NCBI GenBank assembly: GCA_024640405.1
Contig: JAHEFB010000015.1
Span: 1 to 64,000, forward strand
Direction: 5' to 3'
Origin: Alphaproteobacteria bacterium
GTDB lineage: Bacteria > Pseudomonadota > Alphaproteobacteria > Rhizobiales > Aestuariivirgaceae
Length of the DNA stretch: 64,000 nucleotides
The translations under genes were made by a program, and so were the position numbers. Within the stretch, counting starts at the first letter, position 1; every line of letters begins with the position of its first letter. Positions 35,938 to 44,909 of the stretch are shown here, in pieces. The notes under the pieces were generated by a model. That model was not told the DNA's origin, made no database searches, and saw only the letters and a list, made by a program, of their open reading frames with translations.

Positions 35938-37938
35938 TCACAACCGTGACCCCAGCAGCGTGCCTTCCTCAATCGCCCGCTGGGCATCCAGTTCGCCTGC
36001 GAAACCTGCCCCGCCGATGATGTGAGCCGACCGGCCACCGGCCTTCAGCTCGTCGGCCAGCGCGTTGATTGACACCTGGCCGGAACACAGCACGATACTG
36101 TCGCACGCGATCACCCGGTCTTCATCGCCGACCGAGATGTGCAGGCCGTCATCGTCGATGCTGCGGTAGGTGACGTTGGCGATCATCTCGACCCTGGCGC
36201 GATGCAGGACCAGGCGGTGCACCCAGCCGGTTGTCTTGCCGGGGCCGCTGCCCATTTTGCCGCCCGAACGTTGCATCAGCACCACTTCATGGGCAGGCGG
36301 ATGGTTTGCGGCTGGCTCTCCCACGCCCCATGTAGCGCGGAATTCCGCCGGATCCAGGTGGCTGGTGCCGCCGCGCTCCACCAGGTGCACTGCCACATCA
36401 ACACCGACCCCGCCGGCGCCGATGACGGCAACGCGTTTTCCCGGCTGGCGGGCACCGGACAACAGCTGCTCATAGGTCATGACGCTTGCATGGCCGATAC
36501 CGTCGATCTCCGGCACCCGCGGTGCCACACCGGTTGCCACCACAACCTCGTCAAACTCCTCCAGCATGGCGGCGTCTGCCCGGGTGCCCAGTTTCATCGT
36601 TATGCCGAACGCGTCAGCCCGGTTGTTGAAATAGCGCAGCGTCTCGTTGAACTCTTCCTTGCCGGGAATGTGGCGCGCCAGCAGAAACTGACCGCCGATC
36701 CGGTCTGCTGCCTCAAACAGCGTCACCTCATGGCCGCGCTCGGCCGCCGTCGTCGCGCACGACAGCCCGGCGACACCTGCACCGACCACGGCAATCCGGC
36801 GGCGGATTTCAGCCGGTTTCCAGTCCAGAACGGTTTCACGGCAGGCTCTGGGGTTGACCAGACAGGTCGCATCCTTGCCCTTGAAATAATGATCCAGACA
36901 GGACTGGTTGCAGGCGATACAGGTATTGATCTCGTCGGGCCGGCCGTCCCTTGCCTTGGCGGCAAAGTTCGCATCCGCCAGAAACGGCCGCGCCATGGAC
37001 ACCATGTCCGCCTGGCCATCGGCAATCACGGCTTCAGCTTTTTCCGGCGTGTTGATGCGGTTGGTTGCAATCAGCGGGATTTCCACCGTGCCCGTCAGTT
37101 TTGCCGTTGCCCACGTCCATGCCGCCCTCGGCACGGCCTGCGCAATGGTGGGGATGCGCGCTTCATGCCATCCAATGCCTGAGTTGAGAATATCGGCGCC
37201 TGCCGCCTCGGCAAGTTTCGCCAGTTGGGCAACCTCCTCAAACGGACTGCCGTCTTCCACGATGTCGAGCACCGACAGCCGGTACATGATGATGAACTGC
37301 GGGTCGGTTGCCGCGCGCACCGCCTTGATCACCTGAACCGGAAACCGGGCGCGGTTTTCAAATGACCCGCCCCAGCGATCGTCCCGCTTGTTGGTTCGCG
37401 GCGCGGTGAACTCGTTGATCAGATAACCTTCCGATCCCATCAGCTCGACCCCGTCATATCCGGCAGCCTGGGCAATCTGGGCGGCGCGGGCATAGTCGGA
37501 GATGGTGCGCTGGATGTCGTCCTCGGTCATCTCGCGCGGCGTATTCCGGTTGATCGGCGAGCGGACCGGCGACGGTGCGACGATGTCTGAGTGATAGCCA
37601 TAGCGGCCTGCATGCAGCAACTGCAGCAAGATCCGCGATCCCTGCCGGTGGACCGCGTCCGTCACCTGTTGATGGTGATCCGCATCAGCATCAAGAATAA
37701 TGCCGCCTTCGGCCCCCAGCCTGCCGTCCAGGTTGGGTGAAAACCCGCCGGTCACCATCAGCGAACAACCGCCCTTGGCGCGTTCGGCATAAAACGCGGC
37801 CAGACGGGCAAGGCCCGGTTCGCCCTGTTCTTCCAGGCCGGTGTGCATTGACCCCATCAATATGCGGTTGGGCACGGTGTGCCGGCCGATTTTCAAAGGG
37901 GTGAACAGGTGGGGGTAGGGAGAGGTTTGCGAGGTCAC
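35938..37938 (-). CDS. fadH: NADPH-dependent 2,4-dienoyl-CoA reductase
   Basis: A 666-residue flavoprotein of the Old Yellow Enzyme/trimethylamine-dehydrogenase type. It starts with a FMN TIM barrel (FTPLKIGRHTVPNRILMGSM, YDGVELMGSEGYLINEF). The 4Fe-4S ligands are in CIACNQSCLDHYF and the later Cys of ATCLVNPRAC. The FAD/NADPH part has VVGAGVAGLSCATTAAERGH and VAVIGAGGVGVDVAVHLVE. The match to E. coli FadH from memory is close along the whole length (LMGSMHTGLEE, GWHEARIPTIA, GKEEFNETLRY, GKTTGWVHR). It removes a double bond during beta-oxidation of unsaturated fatty acids. A broken relative lies at 34353-34451. Confidence 0.93.
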   Translation of the reverse strand: MTSQTSPYPHLFTPLKIGRHTVPNRILMGSMHTGLEEQGEPGLARLAAFYAERAKGGCSLMVTGGFSPNLDGRLGAEGGIILDADADHHQQVTDAVHRQGSRILLQLLHAGRYGYHSDIVAPSPVRSPINRNTPREMTEDDIQRTISDYARAAQIAQAAGYDGVELMGSEGYLINEFTAPRTNKRDDRWGGSFENRARFPVQVIKAVRAATDPQFIIMYRLSVLDIVEDGSPFEEVAQLAKLAEAAGADILNSGIGWHEARIPTIAQAVPRAAWTWATAKLTGTVEIPLIATNRINTPEKAEAVIADGQADMVSMARPFLADANFAAKARDGRPDEINTCIACNQSCLDHYFKGKDATCLVNPRACRETVLDWKPAEIRRRIAVVGAGVAGLSCATTAAERGHEVTLFEAADRIGGQFLLARHIPGKEEFNETLRYFNNRADAFGITMKLGTRADAAMLEEFDEVVVATGVAPRVPEIDGIGHASVMTYEQLLSGARQPGKRVAVIGAGGVGVDVAVHLVERGGTSHLDPAEFRATWGVGEPAANHPPAHEVVLMQRSGGKMGSGPGKTTGWVHRLVLHRARVEMIANVTYRSIDDDGLHISVGDEDRVIACDSIVLCSGQVSINALADELKAGGRSAHIIGGAGFAGELDAQRAIEEGTLLGSRL

Positions 37939-38136
37939 AGTCGGGAAAATCCGTTTGTTGGTTTTTTCACAGTCTATCGCGAGTTGGGCTCAAGTGAAGG
38001 GGCGTATTGCACAACCGCCGCTGACACAGGATAGTTTGCTTCACAGGCCCTGCCTGCGATACACACTTTCCCCTGGACACGGGCACCGGCCGAAGGAAGA
38101 AACGCATGAGTTCGTCAAACACGGTGATTGCAGGGT

Positions 38137-39942
38137 ATGGACGCTGCCATGACCGCCGGTAAGACGCTTGAAATACAACTGGGCGCCGCCGTCGAGGCCT
38201 TTCAGGCCGGTGAGGTGGACCAGGCGCTGGAAATGGTGCAGCTGCTGTGCCGAAGCCATCCCGACAATGCCGTTGTTCACAATGTTCATGGCGTGATCGC
38301 TGCCGGTCGCGGTGACCTTCAGGTTGCCATTGACAGCTACCGCAGGGCGATTGAACTGGATCCGGAAAATTGCGACGTCCATTTCAATCTCGGCAATGTG
38401 CTGCGCGACGGCGGCGATCTGAATGCAGCGCTGGCCAGCTATCGCGTCGCCCTGCAGTTTCGGCCCAACGATGCAGATGTGCTGTTCAATACCGCCGGCG
38501 TGCTGCGCGCGCTGGGCGATCTGCAAACCGCCGGCGATATCTTTCAGGAACTGGTCACAATCTCGCCGGACGATCCCGCCGCTCACAACAATCTGGGCGG
38601 TGTGCTGTTTCGCCTCGGCAAGACCGACGCAGCCACCCGGTGTTTTCGCCGCGCCCTGGAATTGCAGCCGAGGTTCGTAAATGCCCATGACAATTTGTGT
38701 GAAGTGCTTGAAAAATCAAACCAGATCAAGGAGTTGAGAAAGGCTGTCAGCGACGCCGAGGCCCAGTGCCCGCCGGACAATATGAGGATCGTCATCAGAC
38801 GGGCCCAGTTGTTGCGCCGTGATGAAAAACCCGATGAAGCGCGAAAGGCGCTGGCGAAAATCATCAGGTTCAATCCGGCACAGCCGCAACTGAACTCCGC
38901 CTACTGGTATCTGATGGGCGATATCTGTGACCGGCTGCAGGATGCAAAGGCCGCCTATGAGGCGTTTGTCAAAGCCAACGGCTGGGCTGAAAAGGCGGCC
39001 GGCGCCCGCGGGCTGGAACCGAAGGATTTCATAACCAGGCTGGACAATCTCCAGACCGCCTACAAGTCCGTGCGCCGGCAGCCGGAAAAGCAGGCATCTG
39101 CGGGCCGGGACGGGCCACAGCTCGTGTTCCTGATTGGTTTCCCGCGCTCCGGCACGACGCTGCTGGACACCGTCCTGCTGAGCCACAGCGCGATATCGGT
39201 GGTTGAAGAAAAGCCGATGGTTCAGGAAATGGTCAGGCGGGTGCAGAGCTGGCAGGCGGGCCGGGCGCCTGACCATGAAGATCTGACGGCTGAGCAGGTT
39301 CAGGAATTGCGAGACGCGTACATGACCCGGTTGTTCGAACACCTGCCCGGTGATGTTTCTGAAAATCAGGTGGTAATCGACAAGCTGCCCCTCAACATTG
39401 TCGAAGCCGGACTGATCAGCAAGGTGTTCCCGGAAGCCAGGTTCCTGCTGGTTCTGCGGCACCCGTGCGACTGCGTCCTGAGCTGCTTCATGCAGGACTT
39501 CAGGCTCAACAACGCCATGTCGAACTTCCTGGGTCTGAAAAGCGCAGCGCAGTGTTACGACAAGGTGATGTCCTTGTGGACCACTTACCGCAAAGCGCTG
39601 CCGCTTGACGTTCACACGGTCAAGTATGAGCAGGTGGTGGCGGATCTCGAGACAACCGTCGGCCAGGTCCTCGAATTTCTGGGTCTGGAGTGGCAAGCGG
39701 CCATGGCCGACTACAAGACCACCGCGCTGGATCGCAAGCGAATTGGAACGCCCAGCTATCATCAGGTGGTGCAGCCGATCTACAGCAGGGCGAAGGACCG
39801 CTGGCGGTTGTATCGAGCCCACATGATCCCGGTTCTGCCGACTTTGCTCAGATGGGCAGCCATCTACGGATACATAGAGGACGCCGGCAAGAGTTCAGAT
39901 ACTGGCGATACGGCCGGGCCTGACCAGGCAGCGGATACGTAA
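38137..39942 (+). CDS. TPR-repeat sulfotransferase
   Basis: A protein of about 601 residues. The first 330 residues are tetratricopeptide repeats (for example AIELDPENCDVHFNLGNVLR, VLFNTAGVLRALGDLQTAGD, AAHNNLGGVLFRLGKTDAAT). The rest is a PAPS-dependent sulfotransferase: the 5'-phosphosulfate loop is FLIGFPRSGTTLLDTVLLSH, and the 3'-phosphate segment is LVLRHPCDCVLSCFMQDF. This fusion type is common in marine and alphaproteobacteria and resembles protein-tyrosine or glycan sulfotransferases; the acceptor is unknown. The start is uncertain between a TTG at 38128 and ATGs at 38137 and 38149; none has a strong ribosome-binding site. Confidence 0.88.
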   Translation: MDAAMTAGKTLEIQLGAAVEAFQAGEVDQALEMVQLLCRSHPDNAVVHNVHGVIAAGRGDLQVAIDSYRRAIELDPENCDVHFNLGNVLRDGGDLNAALASYRVALQFRPNDADVLFNTAGVLRALGDLQTAGDIFQELVTISPDDPAAHNNLGGVLFRLGKTDAATRCFRRALELQPRFVNAHDNLCEVLEKSNQIKELRKAVSDAEAQCPPDNMRIVIRRAQLLRRDEKPDEARKALAKIIRFNPAQPQLNSAYWYLMGDICDRLQDAKAAYEAFVKANGWAEKAAGARGLEPKDFITRLDNLQTAYKSVRRQPEKQASAGRDGPQLVFLIGFPRSGTTLLDTVLLSHSAISVVEEKPMVQEMVRRVQSWQAGRAPDHEDLTAEQVQELRDAYMTRLFEHLPGDVSENQVVIDKLPLNIVEAGLISKVFPEARFLLVLRHPCDCVLSCFMQDFRLNNAMSNFLGLKSAAQCYDKVMSLWTTYRKALPLDVHTVKYEQVVADLETTVGQVLEFLGLEWQAAMADYKTTALDRKRIGTPSYHQVVQPIYSRAKDRWRLYRAHMIPVLPTLLRWAAIYGYIEDAGKSSDTGDTAGPDQAADT

Positions 39943-39950
39943 TCGCGAAT

Positions 39951-41099
39951 TCAGCAAGGTTTGGTCGCGGGTGCGAAGACCGCTTGTAGCTGGTCGACAC
40001 CCTTAAGTTTGTGCTGCCCCGTGGTTTGCCATTGACGCGCGGAAAGTTTTGCGAAACCTTCCGACACCAGAAGCGGTTCATCCAGTTGAGAACAAAGCCC
40101 CTCGATTCTGCTGGCCATATTGACCGCAGATCCGATAACCGTGAAATCGAGGCGGGTTCCGCCGCCGATATTGCCGTAAAAAACGCTGCCTGTGTGCAGT
40201 GCAATGCCGAATTCAAAGCGACCTTCGCCGTCTTCGTGGAGCGTCAGCGCGGAAAACGCCGCTGCCTCGGCCTGGGCGATTGCGGCACTGACGTCGTCAC
40301 CGTGCGGGAATATGGCCAGCACCGCATCGCCGATGAACTTCAGAATTTCACCGCCGTTTGCTTCAATCACCTCGCTGACCAACATGAGATACTGGTTGAG
40401 CAGTTCAAGCGTTTCAGCGGCACTTCCCTGTTGCGCAAGCCGGGTAAAGCCGCGCAGGTCGGAAAACCAGATGACGGCGTCGATATTTGCACCATCTCCG
40501 CGTGAAATCTGGCCGTCCAGCACCCGCAGGCCGGCCCGCTTGCCGACATAGGTTTCCATCAGGGTTTGCGCGGTGTTGCGGGCTATGAACCCTTCAAGAA
40601 CCAGTGTCATCAGGGGAAGCAACGATCTCAATTTTCCGAGTTCCTTGTCCGAGAATCCACCAGTTTGTCTGGTGGCTGCGGTAAACACCTTGTTTGAGTC
40701 ATCGGAGAACTTGAGCGTAATGGCGTGATAGTGGGTAAATCCTTCCTGCCACAGTTCTTCTCCGATCGGGAACCGCTTTCGATCTGCCGGTACGGTGAGG
40801 TCTACGTGAACATCTTCACCCTTGGTGTATATGGGATAGATCGGGCTGGCGTGCAGATCCTGCAGATTGTCTGGTGTCCAGACGAACCAGCGCTGCCGTG
40901 CTCCGTTTTCCAGGTCCCAACCAACAAAGGACGATTGCGCGACAGGGTGTAACAGGGGTGCTCCGACCGAAGCGCGTTCAATCGGAATGCCGGCGGATCG
41001 CAATTTATGGCAAAAACCTTCAATCAGATCGGCCAGCGATGAACAGCGCGGTCCGTCATACGTCAGCCATTGTCGGATTTTTGCTGTTGCGTCGCTCAA
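39951..41099 (-). CDS. Class III adenylate/guanylate cyclase with N-terminal sensor-like region
   Basis: A 382-residue protein with no membrane segment. The class III catalytic domain occupies about residues 200-375: VIWFSDLRGFTRLAQQ holds the first metal Asp, EILKFIGDAVLAIFP the second, and LDFTVIGSAVNMASRIEGLC the transition-state Asn/Arg. It should make cAMP or cGMP. The N-terminal 190 residues (WFVWTPDNLQDLHASPIYPI, EELWQEGFTHYHAITLKF) form a domain seen in other bacterial cyclases but without a named ligand. It is a single gene, 19 bases upstream of the Gfo/Idh stop region on the same strand. Confidence 0.88.
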   Translation of the reverse strand: MSDATAKIRQWLTYDGPRCSSLADLIEGFCHKLRSAGIPIERASVGAPLLHPVAQSSFVGWDLENGARQRWFVWTPDNLQDLHASPIYPIYTKGEDVHVDLTVPADRKRFPIGEELWQEGFTHYHAITLKFSDDSNKVFTAATRQTGGFSDKELGKLRSLLPLMTLVLEGFIARNTAQTLMETYVGKRAGLRVLDGQISRGDGANIDAVIWFSDLRGFTRLAQQGSAAETLELLNQYLMLVSEVIEANGGEILKFIGDAVLAIFPHGDDVSAAIAQAEAAAFSALTLHEDGEGRFEFGIALHTGSVFYGNIGGGTRLDFTVIGSAVNMASRIEGLCSQLDEPLLVSEGFAKLSARQWQTTGQHKLKGVDQLQAVFAPATKPC

Positions 41100-41118
41100 A
41101 TGTTCCTCACTGTCGCCT

Positions 41119-42183
41119 TCAGGTGCTGTCGGTCAGATCAATCCTGATGCCGTCACGGGCGGAGGTCTTGATGGCTTCGACCACGGCAAGTGATTTCAAT
41201 CCTTCCCGGCCCGAAACAATCGGCTGTTCAGTGCCGGCGATCACCCTGCAGAAGTGGTCAATCTGTTCATCCAGCGGATCACGGGCGATAGTATCATAAC
41301 TGGTGTGGTTGATCGGCCGCCACCAACTGCGCTCGCCGCTTTGCGTCCATATCTTGCCCTTGGGAATTTCCAGAGAGCCGCGCGTGCCGCCAATATAATA
41401 GCAGGTCTCGTCCGTTACCGGGTAGGCCGGGTTTTCGGCCGCCGTCAACTCCCAACTCCACGGTGCCACGATGCTGTCGGAAACCGTGACGGTGCCCAGC
41501 GCGCCATTTGCAAACCTGACGATGATGGCGGCGGTGTCTTCAACGTCGTTGCCGCGCGCATGGCTGGAGTCTGCAGCCTGCACGGAAACGATTTCGCCGG
41601 CCAGATAGCGCAGCAGGTCAATGTCATGGATCAGGTTGATGAACACCGGCCCGGCGCCTGGCTGGGTCCGCCAGGCCACATTGAAATAGTCGTCCGGCTT
41701 GTGCAGCCAGCAGGCGGCATGAACCGCCACGATATCTCCTACCGCGCCGCTTTCAATTTGCCGGCGGGCGGCCCGAATGAGCGGATTGTGCCGCCTGTGA
41801 TGACCGACGAGTACCGGCACATCCAGCCGGGCAGCTTCGTTCACCAGGCGCGAAGCCGACTGCGCACTGTCGGCAATCGGCTTTTCCACCAGCACTGGAA
41901 TGCCGGCACGGACGCATTGCAGCCCGCCTTCAACATGCATCTGGTTGGGGGTTGCGATGATCACGCCGTCGGCGGGCTCAGCGGCAAGCATGTCGGCAAT
42001 CGAGGCGTATCGTTTGCAGCCGTTTTGGGAGGCAACATCCTGTGTCGCAGGATCAGGGTCCACGATCGCCGAAACAATCGCTTCATTACAGCGTTCGATA
42101 GCTTCCACGTGACGCTTGCCAACAAGGCCGGCGCCGGCAACGGCAATACGAACAGGTGTGCCGATAACAGGGCTCACTTGCAA
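41119..42183 (-). CDS. Gfo/Idh/MocA-family oxidoreductase
   Basis: A 354-residue NAD(P)-dependent dehydrogenase. The Rossmann motif is IAVAGAGLVGKRHVEAI, and the conserved EKP motif is in PVLVEKPIADSAQSA. A C-terminal substrate domain follows, with GHHRRHNPLI and HDIDLLRYLAGEI (catalytic His). Relatives act on inositols, sugars and cyclic polyols; the substrate here is open. CACTTGCAACCTCC lies around the start, so the reverse strand gives GGAGG seven bases upstream of ATG. It shares a strand with the cyclase gene downstream and could be co-transcribed with it. Confidence 0.88.
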   Translation of the reverse strand: MQVSPVIGTPVRIAVAGAGLVGKRHVEAIERCNEAIVSAIVDPDPATQDVASQNGCKRYASIADMLAAEPADGVIIATPNQMHVEGGLQCVRAGIPVLVEKPIADSAQSASRLVNEAARLDVPVLVGHHRRHNPLIRAARRQIESGAVGDIVAVHAACWLHKPDDYFNVAWRTQPGAGPVFINLIHDIDLLRYLAGEIVSVQAADSSHARGNDVEDTAAIIVRFANGALGTVTVSDSIVAPWSWELTAAENPAYPVTDETCYYIGGTRGSLEIPKGKIWTQSGERSWWRPINHTSYDTIARDPLDEQIDHFCRVIAGTEQPIVSGREGLKSLAVVEAIKTSARDGIRIDLTDST

Positions 42184-42284
42184 CCTCCAGATAAATCAGA
42201 GGCGTTAGTGAGTCCTGATCTTCAGATTGTCAACCCGTCAGACCCCCGGAAGGATTCCGGGACACGACGTTCATTGTTCTGACT

Positions 42285-42719
42285 CTAGTCTCCCAAAGGC
42301 TCCACATTGACGATTTCGCCGGATGCGCGCGAGACCCGGATGCGCCAGGGTTCGCGGCCCCGCACCGCATCGTACACATAACTGCCATTGCGGCAGTCGA
42401 CGACTTCAATGTGCCGGAAACCGGAATCTTTCAGGTCTTCCACCGCCTGCAGGCAGGACAGTTTGCCGTTGTCGTAGTGATCACGATACTGAGGGCGCCG
42501 GTGTTTGTATTCCGGCTCGCGCTGATAGACCGAATATTCCGGTTCCGGCCGATAGCGGTTCTGCCAGTTTCCGCGATGGTCTTCGCTGTAGCGATCATCA
42601 TACGATGGTGCAGCGGCATTGTCATAAAACCAGTGCGGATCGGCGGCGAGGGATGCGTGGCTGGAAAGCGCAGTCAGCATCAGTGCGGCGGTGAGGGCCG
42701 CCATAGGGGTACGCAACAT
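42285..42719 (-). CDS. Small secreted protein with PepSY-like C-terminus
   Basis: A 144-residue exported protein. ATG 42719 begins a signal peptide (MAALTAALMLTALSSHASLA, shown in part) and has GGGAGG ten bases upstream, so the longer frame to 42926 is rejected. The central part is rich in Tyr, Arg and Pro (YRPEPEYSVYQREPEYKHRR). The C-terminal 60 residues (CLQAVEDLKDSGFRHIEVVD, GREPWRIRVSRASGEIVNVE) look like a PepSY-type fold with two cysteines that may pair. The function is unknown; it is probably periplasmic. Confidence 0.75.
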   Translation of the reverse strand: MLRTPMAALTAALMLTALSSHASLAADPHWFYDNAAAPSYDDRYSEDHRGNWQNRYRPEPEYSVYQREPEYKHRRPQYRDHYDNGKLSCLQAVEDLKDSGFRHIEVVDCRNGSYVYDAVRGREPWRIRVSRASGEIVNVEPLGD

Positions 42720-42880
42720 AACTAACCTCCCTGTCGGGCGAGCCGTCCCGAGGGCAAGCGTCGTCTCTGAATGTGAAAATAACGCGGAGACAATGCGGCG
42801 GTATTTCGACCTTGCCGGTCTGATTAACCGAACTGTTTCAATATGATACACAAATTTGCATTGTTCGGGATTTTGTCGTT

Positions 42881-44038
42881 CTAGCCGGTCAGATCCTGCA
42901 GCAGTTTCTCCAGCATTCTGTCGCAAGCCGCCATTTCGGTTTCCGCAATATATTCATCCGGTTTGTGGGCAACGCCGATGGACCCGGGTCCGCATACAAC
43001 TGTTGGAATACCAAGCCGGGTCTGGAACAGGCCGCCCTCGGTTCCGAACGCGATCTTGCCGGTTGAGTTGCCGCCGGTGAGCGATTTCACATAATTCACA
43101 ACTTCTGCGTCCGGCGCGGTATCCAGTGCCGGATAGGAAGTGCCGGGTGTAAAACTGATATCGGACCCGGGGAAAATTTTTTGCGCCTCGCTCACAATAT
43201 CCTCCGCACTGGCGTGTATGCGATCCATCAGGACTTGCGGGTCATCGGCGGGCAGATGGCGGATTTCGTACTCGAACTTTGCCAGATTGGGCACGATGTT
43301 GAGTGTTTCACCGCCATGCATTTTGCCGGCGTGAAGTGTCGTATAGGCCACATCATAATCACCGTCCCTGGTACCGCTCTCAACCACCTCGGCCTGCAGC
43401 CGTCTGATTTCATTGATAAGGTCTATGGCCAGATGCACGGCATTGACAGCGGTGGGTGCCAGGCTTGAATGGGCCTCAAGCCCTGTGCAGGTAACGCGTT
43501 CACCTGCCTTGCCCTTATGCGCGGTTACCACCTGCATCAAAGTGGGTTCGCCGATGATGCAGCATCGTGGTTTCGGCATTACCGGCTCCAGCAGGTCGAT
43601 GAGGCGGCGCACGCCGACACAGCCGATTTCCTCATCATAGGAAAATGCGAAATGTATCGGTGCGCTGAGCTTCTCCTTTAGCTCAGCCGCCCTGGGTGCC
43701 ATCGCAACACAACACGCAATAAAACCCTTCATGTCAGCTGTGCCGCGGCCATACAGCAATCCCTTGTCGCGACGCATGACGAACGGGTCGGACGACCACG
43801 CCTGGCCTTCTGTCGGCACTACGTCAGTGTGACCCGACAACACGACGCCTGGCACGTCTTCCGGCCCGATGGAGGCGTACAGATTGGCTTTTTTCCCATC
43901 CTCCGATGGCGCCAGAAGAATACGAAAGCCCAGTGGTTCCAGCAGTCCGCTGACATGATCGATCAATTCGAGATTGGAATCCCTGCTGACCGTGTTGAAG
44001 GAGATGAGTTTTTCAAGAAGTGCAATGCTCTGTGTCAT
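42881..44038 (-). CDS. argE: Acetylornithine deacetylase (M20 family, ArgE-type)
   Basis: A 385-residue M20 metallo-deacylase. Metal ligands are visible in VVLSGHTDVVP (His, with catalytic Asp two residues on), GRGTADMKGFIAC (bridging Asp) and YDEEIGCVGV (catalytic Glu and Glu ligand). A dimerisation domain follows (CTGLEAHSSLAPTAVNAVHL). This is the alphaproteobacterial ArgE type, about 375-390 residues long, which hydrolyses N-acetyl-L-ornithine. Because it stands alone near oxygenase genes, another N-acyl substrate is possible. The 226 bases between it and the HD-domain gene (44039-44264) hold nothing recognised. Confidence 0.88.
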   Translation of the reverse strand: MTQSIALLEKLISFNTVSRDSNLELIDHVSGLLEPLGFRILLAPSEDGKKANLYASIGPEDVPGVVLSGHTDVVPTEGQAWSSDPFVMRRDKGLLYGRGTADMKGFIACCVAMAPRAAELKEKLSAPIHFAFSYDEEIGCVGVRRLIDLLEPVMPKPRCCIIGEPTLMQVVTAHKGKAGERVTCTGLEAHSSLAPTAVNAVHLAIDLINEIRRLQAEVVESGTRDGDYDVAYTTLHAGKMHGGETLNIVPNLAKFEYEIRHLPADDPQVLMDRIHASAEDIVSEAQKIFPGSDISFTPGTSYPALDTAPDAEVVNYVKSLTGGNSTGKIAFGTEGGLFQTRLGIPTVVCGPGSIGVAHKPDEYIAETEMAACDRMLEKLLQDLTG

Positions 44039-44264
44039 GGGCGCATTGCTAGCACGGAGGTACTCAGCGGAAAAGACAATCTATACGATTTGCCGAAGCA
44101 CTCATGCTCGTTACACTTTCTGCTCGCCATCGCAGCGAAGGCTGGAGCCCATGAGCCGGATCAGCCTGCTTCAATCCTGAAAGGGACTGCAGTGAGCCTT
44201 CTCTGGAAAAGGGCTTGGGCGCAAGGTGGCGCTGGATGCAGAGTACAGGCGGTGGCCGATGGCG

Positions 44265-44903
44265 TCAGTCAGCGGCACGCCAGGTTGCGACAGCTGCATC
44301 GCGCAACGGGCTTTTTACCCCGGCCTGCACGGTTGTTTCCGCATAAGGGTGGCGCGCGAACACTTCCCGGATCATCGGCTCGAAAAACTCCAGCGGCAGC
44401 GTGTCGTAGTCAGGGTCGAAACTCGTCTGATCCCAGAATTCGCAGAAGTCGACACATGACTGGTAATACGGTTCACCGGCAAATTTTTCCCGTTCAAACT
44501 GGTTCCAGTCATAGTGATGGGCGTAGTACACCATCTGAAAAGCGCCATGATGGTGAACACACCAGGTCACTTCCTCCCGCAGGAACGGACGCACGATGGC
44601 CGCAGCAAATTCGTCATGGTTTTGCGGAGCCAGTCCGTCGCCGATATCATGCAGGACGGCTCCGACCACCCAGTCAATGTCGGCACCGTCGCGCCATGCG
44701 CGCGTAGCAGACTGCAATCCATGTTCAAGGCGGGTAATCCTGTAGCCTTCAATGGTCTCGTCCTGCTGGTCACGCAGGGCCTTCAGAATCCGGTCTGGTG
44801 TCAACTTGACGTGGGCTTGCTCCTTTTCCCGCAACATAAGGTACTCGTCACGCGTGCCGTGCTTCATTTCGGTGAACTTGACAGTGGCTGATTGTTCGTT
44901 CAT
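44265..44903 (-). CDS. HD-domain protein of the PhnZ/TmpB diiron-oxygenase type
   Basis: A 212-residue soluble protein. It has six candidate metal ligands, more than a simple HD hydrolase: H61 (RLEHGLQSATRA), H85 and D86 (VLHDIGD), H96 (QNHDEFAAA), H118 or H119 (WCVHHHGAFQ) and D158 (FCEFWDQTSF). The H61-H85 spacing of 24 equals that of PhnZ as I remember it, and Y54 precedes the first His by seven as in that family. PhnZ, TmpB and myo-inositol oxygenase use a mixed-valent diiron pair to break C-C or C-P bonds. Here HDIGD replaces the usual HDIGH, and no Lys follows the fourth His, so the substrate is probably not a plain phosphonate. It lies six bases after the PhyH gene. Confidence 0.75.
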   Translation of the reverse strand: MNEQSATVKFTEMKHGTRDEYLMLREKEQAHVKLTPDRILKALRDQQDETIEGYRITRLEHGLQSATRAWRDGADIDWVVGAVLHDIGDGLAPQNHDEFAAAIVRPFLREEVTWCVHHHGAFQMVYYAHHYDWNQFEREKFAGEPYYQSCVDFCEFWDQTSFDPDYDTLPLEFFEPMIREVFARHPYAETTVQAGVKSPLRDAAVATWRAAD

Positions 44904-44909
44904 GGCAAA

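Noticed and set aside
38716..39822. A 368-codon open frame on the minus strand
   Set aside because: It is antisense to the sulfotransferase domain, whose PAPS-binding motifs are on the plus strand.
41254..42282. A 342-codon open frame on the plus strand
   Set aside because: It is antisense to the Gfo/Idh gene, which has intact Rossmann and EKP motifs.
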